Assembly (NCBI RefSeq): GCF_019047785.1
Contig: NZ_CP077290.1
Coordinates: 372,001 to 436,000 of the forward strand
Length of the DNA: 64,000 bases
Source: Enterobacter cancerogenus
GTDB lineage: Bacteria; Pseudomonadota; Gammaproteobacteria; Enterobacterales; Enterobacteriaceae
Direction of reading: 5' to 3'
Shown: piece after piece, positions 18,135-27,898 of the stretch
Layout of the letters: each line of letters starts with the position of its first letter
Position numbering within the stretch: position 1 is the first letter of the stretch
The notes under the pieces: model-generated
Seen by the model: only the letters and a program-made list of their open reading frames with translations
The model's database searches: none
Told to the model about the DNA's origin: nothing
Made by a program: the position numbers and the translations under genes

Positions 18135-19538
18135 ATGTTCGAACTCGACGCCTTTCATCTGGCCAGGATTCAGTTCGCTTTTACCGTCTCCTTTCATATT
18201 CTCTTTCCGGCGATCACCATTGGGCTTGCCAGCTATCTCGTGGTACTTGAAGGCATGTGGCTGCGTACCAAAAACGACGTGTGGCGATCGCTGTACCATT
18301 TCTGGCTCAAAATATTCGCGGTTAACTTCGGCATGGGCGTCGTCTCCGGGCTGGTCATGGCGTACCAGTTCGGCACCAACTGGAGCGGCTTCTCGCAGTT
18401 CGCCGGGAGTATCACCGGTCCGTTACTGACCTACGAAGTGCTTACCGCCTTCTTCCTGGAGGCCGGTTTCCTTGGCGTAATGCTGTTTGGGTGGAACAAA
18501 GTCGGCCCCGGCCTGCATTTCTTTGCAACCTGCATGGTGGCGCTGGGCACACTGATGTCCACCTTCTGGATCCTTGCGTCTAACAGCTGGATGCACACCC
18601 CTCAGGGGTTCACCATCGAAAATGGCCAGGTGATCCCGCAGGACTGGTTGGCTATCATTTTTAACCCCTCCTTCCCGTATCGTCTTATCCACATGTCGAT
18701 TGCCGCGTTCTTGTGCAGCGCATTGTTTGTCGGCGCTTCCGGGGCCTGGCATCTGCTGCGCGGAAACGACACGCCCGCCATACGCAAAATGTTCTCTATG
18801 GCGATGTGGATGGCGCTGCTGGTTGCGCCCATTCAGGCCGTGGTCGGGGATATGCATGGTCTGAACACGCTGGAACATCAGCCCGCGAAAATTGCCGCTA
18901 TCGAAGGCCACTGGGAGAACCGCCCGGGTGAAGCAACCCCGCTGCTGCTGTTCGGCGTGCCGGATATGGATGAGGAGCGCACCAAATACGGGCTGGAAAT
19001 TCCTGCCCTGGGCAGTTTGATCCTGACGCACAGCCTCGATAAACAGGTTCCCGCCCTGAAAGAGTTCCCCAAAGACGAGCGTCCAAACTCGCTTATCGTC
19101 TTCTGGTCATTCCGCATTATGGTTGGCATGGGGCTGCTGATGATTGCGCTTGGGGCGATCAGCGTCTGGCTACGCTATCGCAACCGGCTGTACCACTCCC
19201 GTCTGTTTCACTGGTTCGCCTTCTGTATGGGGCCTGCCGGGCTGGTCGCGCTGCTGGCGGGCTGGGTCACCACCGAGGTGGGCCGTCAGCCGTGGGTGGT
19301 CTATGGCTATCTGCGCACCATTGACGCGGTATCGCTGCATAGCACGCTGCAAATGAGCATCAGCCTGTTGGCCTTTATCCTGGTCTACTGTTCGGTCTTT
19401 GGCGTGGGCTATGTCTATCTCGTCAGGCTGATCAAGAAAGGCCCACAACCTGTCAGCACGCTGACATCGAATACCTCGGGCACCCCTGCCCGTCCGCTGT
19501 CTGCCGCCGAGTCGGTTTCTGAACAGGAGAGACCCTGA
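18135..19538 (+). CDS. cioA: Cyanide-insensitive-type (CioA) cytochrome bd quinol oxidase subunit I
   Basis: Encodes 467 residues from the ATG at 18135, shorter than E. coli CydA (522) and of the short-Q-loop class known from Pseudomonas CioA. Haem ligands can be placed: His21 in FAFTVSFHILFP, a second His in PYRLIHMSIAAF and Met in WSFRIMVGMG. The GRQPW motif that marks bd oxidases is present (EVGRQPWVVYG). It is a quinol oxidase in the inner membrane reducing O2 to water without proton pumping. The stop overlaps the subunit II start by one base. The C-terminal tail after the last helix is Ser/Thr/Pro-rich. Cyanide insensitivity is inferred from the class and not shown. Confidence 0.9.
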   Translation: MFELDAFHLARIQFAFTVSFHILFPAITIGLASYLVVLEGMWLRTKNDVWRSLYHFWLKIFAVNFGMGVVSGLVMAYQFGTNWSGFSQFAGSITGPLLTYEVLTAFFLEAGFLGVMLFGWNKVGPGLHFFATCMVALGTLMSTFWILASNSWMHTPQGFTIENGQVIPQDWLAIIFNPSFPYRLIHMSIAAFLCSALFVGASGAWHLLRGNDTPAIRKMFSMAMWMALLVAPIQAVVGDMHGLNTLEHQPAKIAAIEGHWENRPGEATPLLLFGVPDMDEERTKYGLEIPALGSLILTHSLDKQVPALKEFPKDERPNSLIVFWSFRIMVGMGLLMIALGAISVWLRYRNRLYHSRLFHWFAFCMGPAGLVALLAGWVTTEVGRQPWVVYGYLRTIDAVSLHSTLQMSISLLAFILVYCSVFGVGYVYLVRLIKKGPQPVSTLTSNTSGTPARPLSAAESVSEQERP

Positions 19539-20548
19539 TGGGCGTTGATATCTCTGTCATCTGGATCGCGATCATCGTTTTTGCCACGCTGATGTACATC
19601 ATCATGGACGGTTTCGATCTGGGCATTGGCCTGCTGTTTAATTTTGTCGGCGACGCGAAAGAACGCGATGTGATGGTCAACAGCGTAGCCCCGGTGTGGG
19701 ATGGCAATGAAACCTGGCTGGTGCTGGGCGGCGCGGGGCTGTTTGGCGCCTTTCCGCTGGCCTATGCGGTCATCATCGATGCCCTGACCATTCCCCTGAC
19801 CGCTATGCTGATTGGCCTGATCTTTCGCGGGGTGGCGTTCGAGTTTCGCTTTAAGGCCACGCCGTCGCACCGCAAATTCTGGGACTATGCCTTTGCTGGC
19901 GGCTCGCTGCTTGCCACCTTCAGCCAGGGGATTGTCGTGGGGGCGATGATCAACGGCTTCGACGTTGAAGGCCGACGTTTCGCTGGCTCTGCGCTCGACT
20001 GGTTCACCCCGTTCAACCTGTTCTGCGGCCTGGGCCTTATGGTCGCTTACACCCTGCTCGCCACCACCTGGCTTATAATGAAAAGCGAAGGTGAACTGCA
20101 GATCCGCATGCGCTATCTTACCCGCCGGGTATTGCTGGCGCTGATTGCGGTGATTGCCGTGGTAAGTATCTGGACACCGCTTGGCTGGCAGTACGTGGCC
20201 GAGCGCTGGTTCACGCTGCCAAACTTTTTCTGGTTCCTCCCGGTTCCGCTGCTGGTTGGCGTGCTGAGCCTGTGGATTTGGCGAATGACTCACAACCCGC
20301 ACAGCCACGCCCGCCCGTTCCTGCTGACCCTTGGGCTTATCTTCCTCGGGTTCAGCGGGCTGGGCATCAGCCTGTGGCCGCATATCATTCCCCCGCGCAT
20401 TACCCTGTGGGAAGCCGCAGCCCCGCCTTCCAGTCAGCTGTTTATGCTGGTCGGCACGCTGTTAATCATCCCGGTGATCCTTGTGTACACCGCCTGGAGC
20501 TACTACGTTTTCCGCGGCAAAGTGTCTGATACCGAAGGTTACCACTGA
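19538..20548 (+). CDS. cioB: CioB-type cytochrome bd oxidase subunit II
   Basis: Encodes 336 residues of CydB family with about eight or nine membrane helices. Typical parts are YIIMDGFDLGIGLLF near the N-terminus (Asp in the possible proton channel), APVWDGNETWLVLGGAGLFGAFPLAYA and RGVAFEFRFK. It completes the oxidase with the preceding gene, whose stop overlaps its start (TGATG). E. coli-type CydX small subunits are not visible after it; the next 150 bases hold only a GC-rich dyad (20563–20583) and the promoter region of the LysR gene. The absence of a CydX-like ORF is common for Cio-type oxidases. Confidence 0.9.
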   Translation: MGVDISVIWIAIIVFATLMYIIMDGFDLGIGLLFNFVGDAKERDVMVNSVAPVWDGNETWLVLGGAGLFGAFPLAYAVIIDALTIPLTAMLIGLIFRGVAFEFRFKATPSHRKFWDYAFAGGSLLATFSQGIVVGAMINGFDVEGRRFAGSALDWFTPFNLFCGLGLMVAYTLLATTWLIMKSEGELQIRMRYLTRRVLLALIAVIAVVSIWTPLGWQYVAERWFTLPNFFWFLPVPLLVGVLSLWIWRMTHNPHSHARPFLLTLGLIFLGFSGLGISLWPHIIPPRITLWEAAAPPSSQLFMLVGTLLIIPVILVYTAWSYYVFRGKVSDTEGYH

Positions 20549-20700
20549 TAAATCCAGGGTCAGGGCGGCGCGCCAGCCCGCCCGGACCAAAAAGCGCTTG
20601 TAACTCAAACAGATCGAATGTTAATAATATTTTGCAATGAAGTTATCAAAATTAAACAACATCGCTTGTCAGCGGCATCGCTCTGTTTTAAACATCGCCT

Positions 20701-21624
20701 ATGGAAAAAAATGGTCTGTTCAGTCAGCGCATACGCTTGCGCCATTTACATACATTTGTGGCCGTCGCTCAACAGGGAACGCTGGGGCGTGCGGCTGAAA
20801 CCCTTAATCTCAGTCAACCTGCACTTTCAAAAACGCTGAACGAACTCGAGCAGCTCACCGGAACGCGCCTGTTCGATCGCGGCCGCCTCGGGGCGCAATT
20901 GACCATCGTGGGGGAGCAATTTCTTACGCACGCCGTTAAGGTGCTTGACGCCCTTAACACCGCAGGTCAGGCTTTAAACCGTAAAGATGAACCCGTCTGC
21001 GAAGTGGTACGCATAGGCGCGCTGCCTACTGCGGCGCTGGGGATCTTGCCGCCGGTTATCGGGCAGTTTCACCGGCAGCAACGGCACACCACGCTTCAGG
21101 TCGCCACCATGAACAACACCATGCTGCTCGCGGGGCTGAAATCCGGCGAACTGGATCTGGGTATCGGCAGAATGTCCGACCCCGAACTGATGAGCGGCCT
21201 GAACTATGAGCTGCTGTTTCTCGAATCCCTCAAGCTGGTGGTGCGGCCAAATCATCCACTCTTGCAGGACACCGTCACCCTGAGCCGGGTTATGGAGTGG
21301 CCAGTGGTGGTGTCGCCGCAGGGCACGGTCCCGCGACAGAACGCCGAAACCATGCTGCAGATGCAGGGCTGCTCGCTGCCCTCGGGCTGCATCGAAACGC
21401 TGTCGGCCTCCCTTTCGCGCCAACTTACCGTCGATTACGACTATGTCTGGTTTGTCCCGTCAGGGGCGGTCAAAGACGATTTACGCCGCGGCACGCTGAT
21501 TGCACTGCCGGTCACCTCTCCCGGGGCGGGCGAACCTATCGGCATTTTGACCCGCGTGGATACCCCGCTCTCGGCGGGCGCGCAAACCCTGCTGAGCGCA
21601 ATTCGTAAGTCCATGCCGGTGTAA
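20701..21624 (+). CDS. LysR-family regulator, PcaQ/GbpR-like
   Basis: Encodes 307 residues. The HTH region LRHLHTFVAVAQQGTLGRAAETLNLSQPALSKTLNELE is near the N-terminus (residues about 12–50), in the wording typical of PcaQ and GbpR regulators (LSQPALSKTLNELE). The effector domain includes VRIGALPTAALGILPPVIGQF and LDLGIGRMSDPELMSGL, again like that group, which senses protocatechuate-type aromatics or sugars. The next gene in the same direction is a PQQ-dependent dehydrogenase of the glucose/quinate/shikimate family, so control of that gene by a quinate- or sugar-derived signal is likely. An intrinsic terminator separates the two. Confidence 0.87.
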   Translation: MEKNGLFSQRIRLRHLHTFVAVAQQGTLGRAAETLNLSQPALSKTLNELEQLTGTRLFDRGRLGAQLTIVGEQFLTHAVKVLDALNTAGQALNRKDEPVCEVVRIGALPTAALGILPPVIGQFHRQQRHTTLQVATMNNTMLLAGLKSGELDLGIGRMSDPELMSGLNYELLFLESLKLVVRPNHPLLQDTVTLSRVMEWPVVVSPQGTVPRQNAETMLQMQGCSLPSGCIETLSASLSRQLTVDYDYVWFVPSGAVKDDLRRGTLIALPVTSPGAGEPIGILTRVDTPLSAGAQTLLSAIRKSMPV

Positions 21625-21649
21625 TTACCCCTTTTTCTCCCGCCTGCTT

Positions 21650-21679
21650 AACCCGTCGTGATGACGGGTTGCTTCTTTT
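21650..21679 (+). terminator. Intrinsic terminator after the LysR gene
   Basis: An 8-bp stem (aacccgtc / gacgggtt) with loop gtgat, followed by GCTTCTTTTT. It shows that the dehydrogenase gene downstream has its own promoter. Confidence 0.85.
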
Positions 21680-21751
21680 TGCTAATCAATAAATGCGAAA
21701 TTATTCATTAACAATTGCGTAAAACAATTTAACAGATTTATCATAGCCACG

Positions 21752-21860
21752 AATTCACCAAATGGTTCACACATCATTTATAAAAGGTGAATTTAGCCGC
21801 TTAAAGCCCTGCCTTAAGCGTGAAACCCTGCTTAACCTCAATATTAATTACCCATTTGGT
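21752..21860. promoter_or_regulatory. Nested inverted repeats upstream of the PQQ dehydrogenase gene
   Basis: A perfect 8-bp inverted repeat aattcacc / ggtgaatt sits at 21752–21759 and 21786–21793. Overlapping its left arm is accaaatgg (21757–21765), which has a perfect inverse ccatttggt at 21852–21860, 50 bases before the start codon. Such paired sites could be the recognition and activation sites of the adjacent LysR regulator, possibly with DNA looping. Prediction only. Confidence 0.4.
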
Positions 21861-21909
21861 ACAGACACCACGCAAGCCTGACAGGACGGGTGTATTTAAG
21901 GAGACAGAA

Positions 21910-24294
21910 ATGGCATTTGGCAACGCGCCACGCGGAGTACCTCGTATTCTGCAGTGGCTTCTTGCCGGACTGATGGTGCTCATCGGTCTGGCTGTCGGCG
22001 GGCTGGGCTTAAAGCTCGCCACCGTGGGCGGAAGCTGGTACTTCCTGATCATGGGCATCGTGATGGTGATTGCTGCCATCCTGATTTTCACCAATCGCAC
22101 CATCGGGATCGTGCTCTACGCCCTGGCGTTTATCACCTCGCTGTTCTGGGCAGTGAGCGATGCAGGCTGGGATTTCTGGCCGCTGTTCTCACGCCTGTTC
22201 ACCTTTGCGGTGCTGGCGTTTCTGTGTGCCATCGTATGGCCTTATCTGCGCGCGGCGCAGCACGGCACGCCGGTGAACAAAGCGCCTGCCTTTGGCGTTG
22301 CGGCGGTGCTGGCTGTTGGTATGCTGGTGAGCCTCGGCTGGATGTTCAAACCGCAAACGCTGGTCGCGGCCAACGAACCGGTGCCAGTAAAACCGGTGGC
22401 ACCCGGCGAACAGCAGAAGAACTGGGAACACTGGGGAAACACCACCCACGGTGACCGTTTTGCCGCACTCGACCAGATTAATAAGCAAAACATCAACGAG
22501 CTCAAAGTGGCCTGGGTGGCCCATACCGGCGACATCCCTCAAAGCAACGGCTCGGGTGCAGAAGATCAGAACACCCCGCTGCAGGTAGGCGACACGCTGT
22601 ACGTGTGTACGCCGTACAGCAAAGTGCTGGCGCTGGATGTTGACTCCGGCAAAGAGAAATGGCGTTACGACTCAAAAGCAACGGCCCCGAACTGGCAGCG
22701 CTGCCGCGGGCTGGGCTACTTTGAAGATCGCTCGAGCGTGACAACGTCACAAGCAGAAACTCAGCCTGCGGCCTGCCCGCGTCGCCTGTTCCTGCCTACC
22801 ACTGATGCCCGTCTGATTGCTATCAACGCGGACAACGGCAAGGTCTGTGACGACTTTGGCGACCATGGCACTGTCGACCTGAGCGTCGGCATGGGTGAAA
22901 TTAAACCCGGCTATTACCAGCAAACCTCGACGCCGCTGGTCGCGGGCAACGTGGTCGTGGTCGGCGGACGCGTGGCGGATAACTTCTCCACCGGTGAACC
23001 GCCGGGCGTGGTACGTGCCTACGACGTTCATACCGGTAAACTGGCGTGGGCCTGGGATCCGGGCAACCCTGCATTGACCGGCGAGCCCCCAGAAGGCAAG
23101 ACCTACACGCGCGGTACCCCGAACGTCTGGTCTGCCATGTCCTACGACGCCGGACTGAACCTGATTTATCTGCCAACGGGTAACGCAACGCCAGATTTCT
23201 GGGCGGGTGAACGTACCGCGCTGGATGACAAGTACAGCTCGTCGATTGTCGCCGTGGACGCCTCCACCGGCCAGGTTCGCTGGCATTTCCAGACCACGCA
23301 CCACGACCTGTGGGATTTCGACCTGCCTTCCCAGCCGCTGCTGTACGATCTGCCGGACGGTAAAGGCGGTACCACGCCAGTGCTGGTACAGACCAGCAAG
23401 CAGGGCATGATCTTTATGCTCAACCGCGAAACCGGCAAGCCGGTGGCGAAAGTTGAAGAACGCCCTGTGCCTGCGGGTAACGTTGAGGGTGAGCGCTATT
23501 CGCCTACTCAGCCCTATTCCGTTGGCATGCCGATGATCGGCAACCAGACGCTGACCGAATCCGACATGTGGGGCGCAACGCCGGTTGACCTGCTGCTGTG
23601 CCGTATTCAGTTTAAAGAGATGCGTCATCAGGGCGTCTTTACCCCGCCGGGTCTGGACCGCTCTCTGCAATTCCCTGGCTCTCTTGGCGGGATGAACTGG
23701 GGCAGCGTGTCGGTTGACCCGAACAATGGCCTGATGTTCGTTAACGACATGCGTCTGGGGCTGGCGAACTACATGGTTCCTCGCGCTAACGTGGCGAAAG
23801 ACGCCAGCGGTATCGAAATGGGGATTGTCCCGATGGACGGCACGCCGTTCGGCGCAATGCGCGAACGTTTCCTGTCGCCGCTGGGCATTCCGTGTCAGAA
23901 GCCGCCGTTTGGCACCATGTCAGCCGTTGACCTGAAATCCGGCAAGCTGGTGTGGCAGGTTCCGGTCGGCACGGTCGAAGACACCGGTCCGCTGGGGATC
24001 CGCATGCATATGCCAATCCCGATCGGTATGCCTACGCTTGGGGCATCACTCTCCACGCAGTCCGGCCTGCTGTTCTTTGCCGGTACCCAGGACTTCTACC
24101 TGCGCGCGTTTGATACCGCAACCGGGAAAGAGATCTGGAAAGACCGTCTGCCGGTGGGCAGCCAGTCCGGCCCGATGACCTACGTTTCGCCGAAAACCGG
24201 TAAACAGTACATCATCATCAACGCAGGCGGCGCGCGCCAGTCACCGGATCGCGGTGATTACGTTATCGCGTATGCGTTACCGGACAAGAAGTAA
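21910..24294 (+). CDS. Membrane-bound PQQ-dependent dehydrogenase (glucose/quinate/shikimate family)
   Basis: Encodes 794 residues from the ATG at 21910 (GGAGACAGAA upstream). About five N-terminal helices (residues about 15–140) anchor it and bind ubiquinone; the rest is a periplasmic eight-bladed PQQ propeller. Features: CPRRLFLPTTDARLIAINADNGK, the active-site stretch TTHHDLWDFDLPSQP with the catalytic Asp, TSKQGMIFMLNR with the PQQ-contacting Lys, and ADMWGATPVD. It is clearly not E. coli Gcd by sequence and looks nearer to quinate/shikimate dehydrogenases, but the substrate cannot be fixed. Electrons go to ubiquinone, and the cioAB-like oxidase lies close by. No pqq biosynthesis genes are in the window. 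The long upstream extension to 21820 is rejected. Confidence 0.88.
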   Translation: MAFGNAPRGVPRILQWLLAGLMVLIGLAVGGLGLKLATVGGSWYFLIMGIVMVIAAILIFTNRTIGIVLYALAFITSLFWAVSDAGWDFWPLFSRLFTFAVLAFLCAIVWPYLRAAQHGTPVNKAPAFGVAAVLAVGMLVSLGWMFKPQTLVAANEPVPVKPVAPGEQQKNWEHWGNTTHGDRFAALDQINKQNINELKVAWVAHTGDIPQSNGSGAEDQNTPLQVGDTLYVCTPYSKVLALDVDSGKEKWRYDSKATAPNWQRCRGLGYFEDRSSVTTSQAETQPAACPRRLFLPTTDARLIAINADNGKVCDDFGDHGTVDLSVGMGEIKPGYYQQTSTPLVAGNVVVVGGRVADNFSTGEPPGVVRAYDVHTGKLAWAWDPGNPALTGEPPEGKTYTRGTPNVWSAMSYDAGLNLIYLPTGNATPDFWAGERTALDDKYSSSIVAVDASTGQVRWHFQTTHHDLWDFDLPSQPLLYDLPDGKGGTTPVLVQTSKQGMIFMLNRETGKPVAKVEERPVPAGNVEGERYSPTQPYSVGMPMIGNQTLTESDMWGATPVDLLLCRIQFKEMRHQGVFTPPGLDRSLQFPGSLGGMNWGSVSVDPNNGLMFVNDMRLGLANYMVPRANVAKDASGIEMGIVPMDGTPFGAMRERFLSPLGIPCQKPPFGTMSAVDLKSGKLVWQVPVGTVEDTGPLGIRMHMPIPIGMPTLGASLSTQSGLLFFAGTQDFYLRAFDTATGKEIWKDRLPVGSQSGPMTYVSPKTGKQYIIINAGGARQSPDRGDYVIAYALPDKK

Positions 24295-24302
24295 ACAATG
24301 AA

Positions 24303-24328
24303 AAAGGGACCGAAAGGTCCCTTTTTTT
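24303..24328 (+). terminator. Intrinsic terminator after the PQQ dehydrogenase
   Basis: A perfect 9-bp stem (aaagggacc / ggtcccttt) with a GAAA tetraloop, followed by a T run ending at 24328. Confidence 0.9.
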
Positions 24329-24347
24329 GTAGGTCAGATGTTATAGG

Positions 24348-24371
24348 TCGGGTAAGCGAAGCGCCACCCGA
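24348..24371. repeat. REP-like element
   Basis: The sequence tcgggtaagcg…gccacccga forms a hairpin with the same core as the element at 7621–7650. It lies between the convergent dehydrogenase and trg genes, a usual place for REP/BIME sequences. Confidence 0.6.
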
Positions 24372-24384
24372 TACACTCCGCGAC

Positions 24385-26076
24385 TCAGAACGTCTCCCAG
24401 TTATCCCCGGAAATCGTTGCCGCCTGGCGCAACGGTACGTTCTGCGCCACCGGTGCAGCCGTCACCGCGCGGCCCTGCTTCGCGCCGCTCAGACGAAATG
24501 CCCCTACCGCCTCGGTCAGACGCGCGCCCTGTTCTTCCAGAGATGCCGCCGCCGCTGAGGCTTCTTCCACCAGCGAGGCGTTCTGCTGGGTTACTTTATC
24601 CATTTCAGAGATAGCCTGGCTTACCTGAACGATACCGCGACTCTGTTCATCCGACGCGGCAGCAATTTCAAGCATGATATCGGTGACGCGTTTCACCGCA
24701 TCAACAATCTCATTCATGGTGTTACCCGCTGCTACCACCTCGCCAGAGCCCTGGTCAATCAGTGAAACGGACTCGTTGATCAGGCTTTCAATCTCTTTCG
24801 CGGCGTTGGCACTGCGGCTCGCCAGGGTACGCACTTCGCTTGCCACCACCGCAAATCCACGCCCTTGTTCTCCGGCACGCGCCGCCTCTACTGCGGCGTT
24901 GAGCGCAAGGATATTGGTCTGGAAAGCAATGCTGTTGATGACGGCAGTGATTTCAGAAATTTTCTTCGAACTGGTGGAGATGTTGCCCATCGTTTTCACC
25001 ACCCCGGAGACCATCTGGCCACCCCGGCTGGCTTTACCGGACGCATCCTCCGCCAGCTTGCTGGCATGGTGAGCGTTATCGGCGTTTTGCTTCACGGTTG
25101 CCGTCAGCTGCTCCATGCTGGCCGCGGTCTGCTCAATGGCGGCGGCCTGCTGTTCGGTACGCGATGACAGATCGGTATTACCGGCGGAAATCTCACTCGT
25201 GCCGCGGTAGATCTCCTCCGCTCCCTGACGCACGGTCCCTACCGTGGTCACCAGCGAGTGCTGCATCGTCTGCAGGTCCCGCGTCAGACGGCCAATCTCG
25301 CTGCGGCCCGTCGACTCGTCCGGCATCGTCAAATCGCCCTTCGCGATATTCTCGATGCGCGTAGCCGCGCGCTGGAGCGGGTTGATCACGGTACGGCGCA
25401 GCACCACGAAGGTCATCACCGTGAGCACCAGGGCTAACGCAAAAGCCCCAACCATAAACATCAGCCCCAGCTGGGTGCGGGTATACGCCTGCGTGGAGAG
25501 GGCGTTAGCGCGATCGGTACGGATCTTGATCGCCTTTAACAGCACGTCGTTATAGGCATCATCCAGCGGACGGGCGCTCTCATTTTCGTGATTGATGATG
25601 GCTTCAAACATGCCGTTTTTGGCATATTTGAGCATCGGCTGAAGACCAGCGATATAGGCATCGAAGCGGGTTTTCAGATCGCTGTCCAGGGCTTCATCCG
25701 CAGGGGAACGGACCGGACGGTTCATATAGGCGGTAAACCCCTCCTGCGACTGCTTGATGCGTTTTTCCGCCTCGGCGATGTTCTCTTTCATCGCGTCCAT
25801 TTCCGCGATACGGCTCGCCGCACCGGCGTGGATCATATTGATACGGGCGGTACGCAGATGGTTCGAACTGTTCGACAGCCCCATACGTACCTGAATTTCG
25901 GATGTAACATCCTGCTGATCGGTATCGGCTTTTAGCAGGAAATACCCTGCCAGCCCTGCGCTCAGGGCGAACAGAAGAATAATGCCACCGAGAATGGAGG
26001 AAAACAGCGGAACCAGCCGGATATGATGCAAGAAGCCCAGCCGCTGCTGCGCCTGCATCGATGTTGTGTTGTCCAT
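24385..26076 (-). CDS. trg: Methyl-accepting chemotaxis protein Trg, with C-terminal NWETF
   Basis: Encodes 563 residues from the ATG at 26074–26076. The N-terminus matches E. coli Trg nearly word for word (QRLGFLHHIRLVPLF, then ASRIAEM and LKYAKNGMFEAIINHE in the periplasmic domain). Order: cytoplasmic tail, TM1 (about 22–45), periplasmic four-helix ligand domain, TM2 (about 205–228), HAMP, and the signalling domain with the hairpin-tip block AFQTNILALNAAVEAARAGEQGRGFAVVA. Trg responds to ribose and galactose via their binding proteins. Unlike E. coli Trg, which ends without the pentapeptide, this protein ends GDNWETF, the CheR/CheB docking tail. trg is the syntenic anchor between cybB and ydcJ. 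Confidence 0.93.
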   Translation of the reverse strand: MDNTTSMQAQQRLGFLHHIRLVPLFSSILGGIILLFALSAGLAGYFLLKADTDQQDVTSEIQVRMGLSNSSNHLRTARINMIHAGAASRIAEMDAMKENIAEAEKRIKQSQEGFTAYMNRPVRSPADEALDSDLKTRFDAYIAGLQPMLKYAKNGMFEAIINHENESARPLDDAYNDVLLKAIKIRTDRANALSTQAYTRTQLGLMFMVGAFALALVLTVMTFVVLRRTVINPLQRAATRIENIAKGDLTMPDESTGRSEIGRLTRDLQTMQHSLVTTVGTVRQGAEEIYRGTSEISAGNTDLSSRTEQQAAAIEQTAASMEQLTATVKQNADNAHHASKLAEDASGKASRGGQMVSGVVKTMGNISTSSKKISEITAVINSIAFQTNILALNAAVEAARAGEQGRGFAVVASEVRTLASRSANAAKEIESLINESVSLIDQGSGEVVAAGNTMNEIVDAVKRVTDIMLEIAAASDEQSRGIVQVSQAISEMDKVTQQNASLVEEASAAAASLEEQGARLTEAVGAFRLSGAKQGRAVTAAPVAQNVPLRQAATISGDNWETF

Positions 26077-26206
26077 GACCGTCGACTCTCTTATAGGTAA
26101 GATGCGTATAAACACGCCTGTAAAATAGTCATCGGCACGGCGGGGAATTTGCTTATGGCTAAAAGCGCCAGCCAGGTCACACTTTAGAGAAGAATATGCA
26201 GGAAAG

Positions 26207-26228
26207 GCCAGCGGCAAAAACCGCTGGC
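26207..26228 (-). terminator. Hairpin after frmA
   Basis: A perfect 8-bp inverted repeat (gccagcgg / ccgctggc) with loop caaaaa, 8 bases past the frmA stop. On the minus strand only a short T-rich run follows, so termination may be partial. Confidence 0.6.
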
Positions 26229-26235
26229 AGAATAA

Positions 26236-27387
<1,152 letters not shown>

Positions 27388-27663
27388 TTATTTTAGATAA
27401 GAGCGCAGCAAATGGCCGACTTCCGCCATCCGAACTGCCCGCTGATCCGGGGTTGTCTCTCCCGTGACCAGCTCATCTTTGAGGTGAATTTCGACCATTT
27501 CGCCCATCAGGCCATTCGCCGCACCGCGCACGGCGGCAATTTGCTGCAGAATGGCCAGACAGGGTTCGCCGGACTCAAGCGCACGCTCGAGGGCATCGAC
27601 CTGGCCCCGGATGCGGCGTACGCGAGTAAGGATACGTTTTTTGTCAGCAGGTGAATGCGGCAT
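27388..27663 (-). CDS. frmR: Formaldehyde-sensing repressor FrmR (DUF156/CsoR-RcnR family)
   Basis: Encodes 91 residues, as E. coli FrmR. The all-helical CsoR/RcnR fold is recognised from KKRILTRVRRIRGQVDALER and AILQQIAAVRGAANGLMGE. The formaldehyde-sensing pair is kept: Pro2 (MPHSP) and Cys35 (GEPCLAIL), as is His60. In E. coli, formaldehyde cross-links Pro2 and Cys35 of neighbouring subunits and releases DNA. The C-terminal third is diverged. Together with the operator just upstream it controls frmRA. Confidence 0.95.
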   Translation of the reverse strand: MPHSPADKKRILTRVRRIRGQVDALERALESGEPCLAILQQIAAVRGAANGLMGEMVEIHLKDELVTGETTPDQRAVRMAEVGHLLRSYLK

Positions 27664-27676
27664 ACGCCCTCCTATA

Positions 27677-27696
27677 TACTATAGGGGGGTATAGTA
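27677..27696 (-). promoter_or_regulatory. FrmR operator
   Basis: A perfect inverted repeat TACTATA-gggggg-TATAGTA, 13 bases before the frmR start. An A/T-rich dyad around a G/C tract is the known form of operators of the FrmR/RcnR family, and it matches the E. coli frm operator as I remember it. Confidence 0.85.
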
Positions 27697-27898
27697 ACGT
27701 GTTTATCGGCTTCATGTAAACATCCTTGTGTTGAGGCTTTTGGGGCAATTGTCATGAGGTCCTTCAAAAAAACCATTCGCCACATCCCTAATAACATACT
27801 TATTTATCAATATCTTATATGACATTTTTTGTCTAACTGCATTGGGGAAAGAGGTATTTATTAGATATCCGAAATGTCTACTTAAAAGGAGTTTAGCA

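Noticed and set aside
19415..20383. 322-codon minus-strand frame opposite cioB
   Set aside because: It is antisense to a well-supported oxidase subunit gene, and its product is rich in Gln, Arg and His with no family resemblance.
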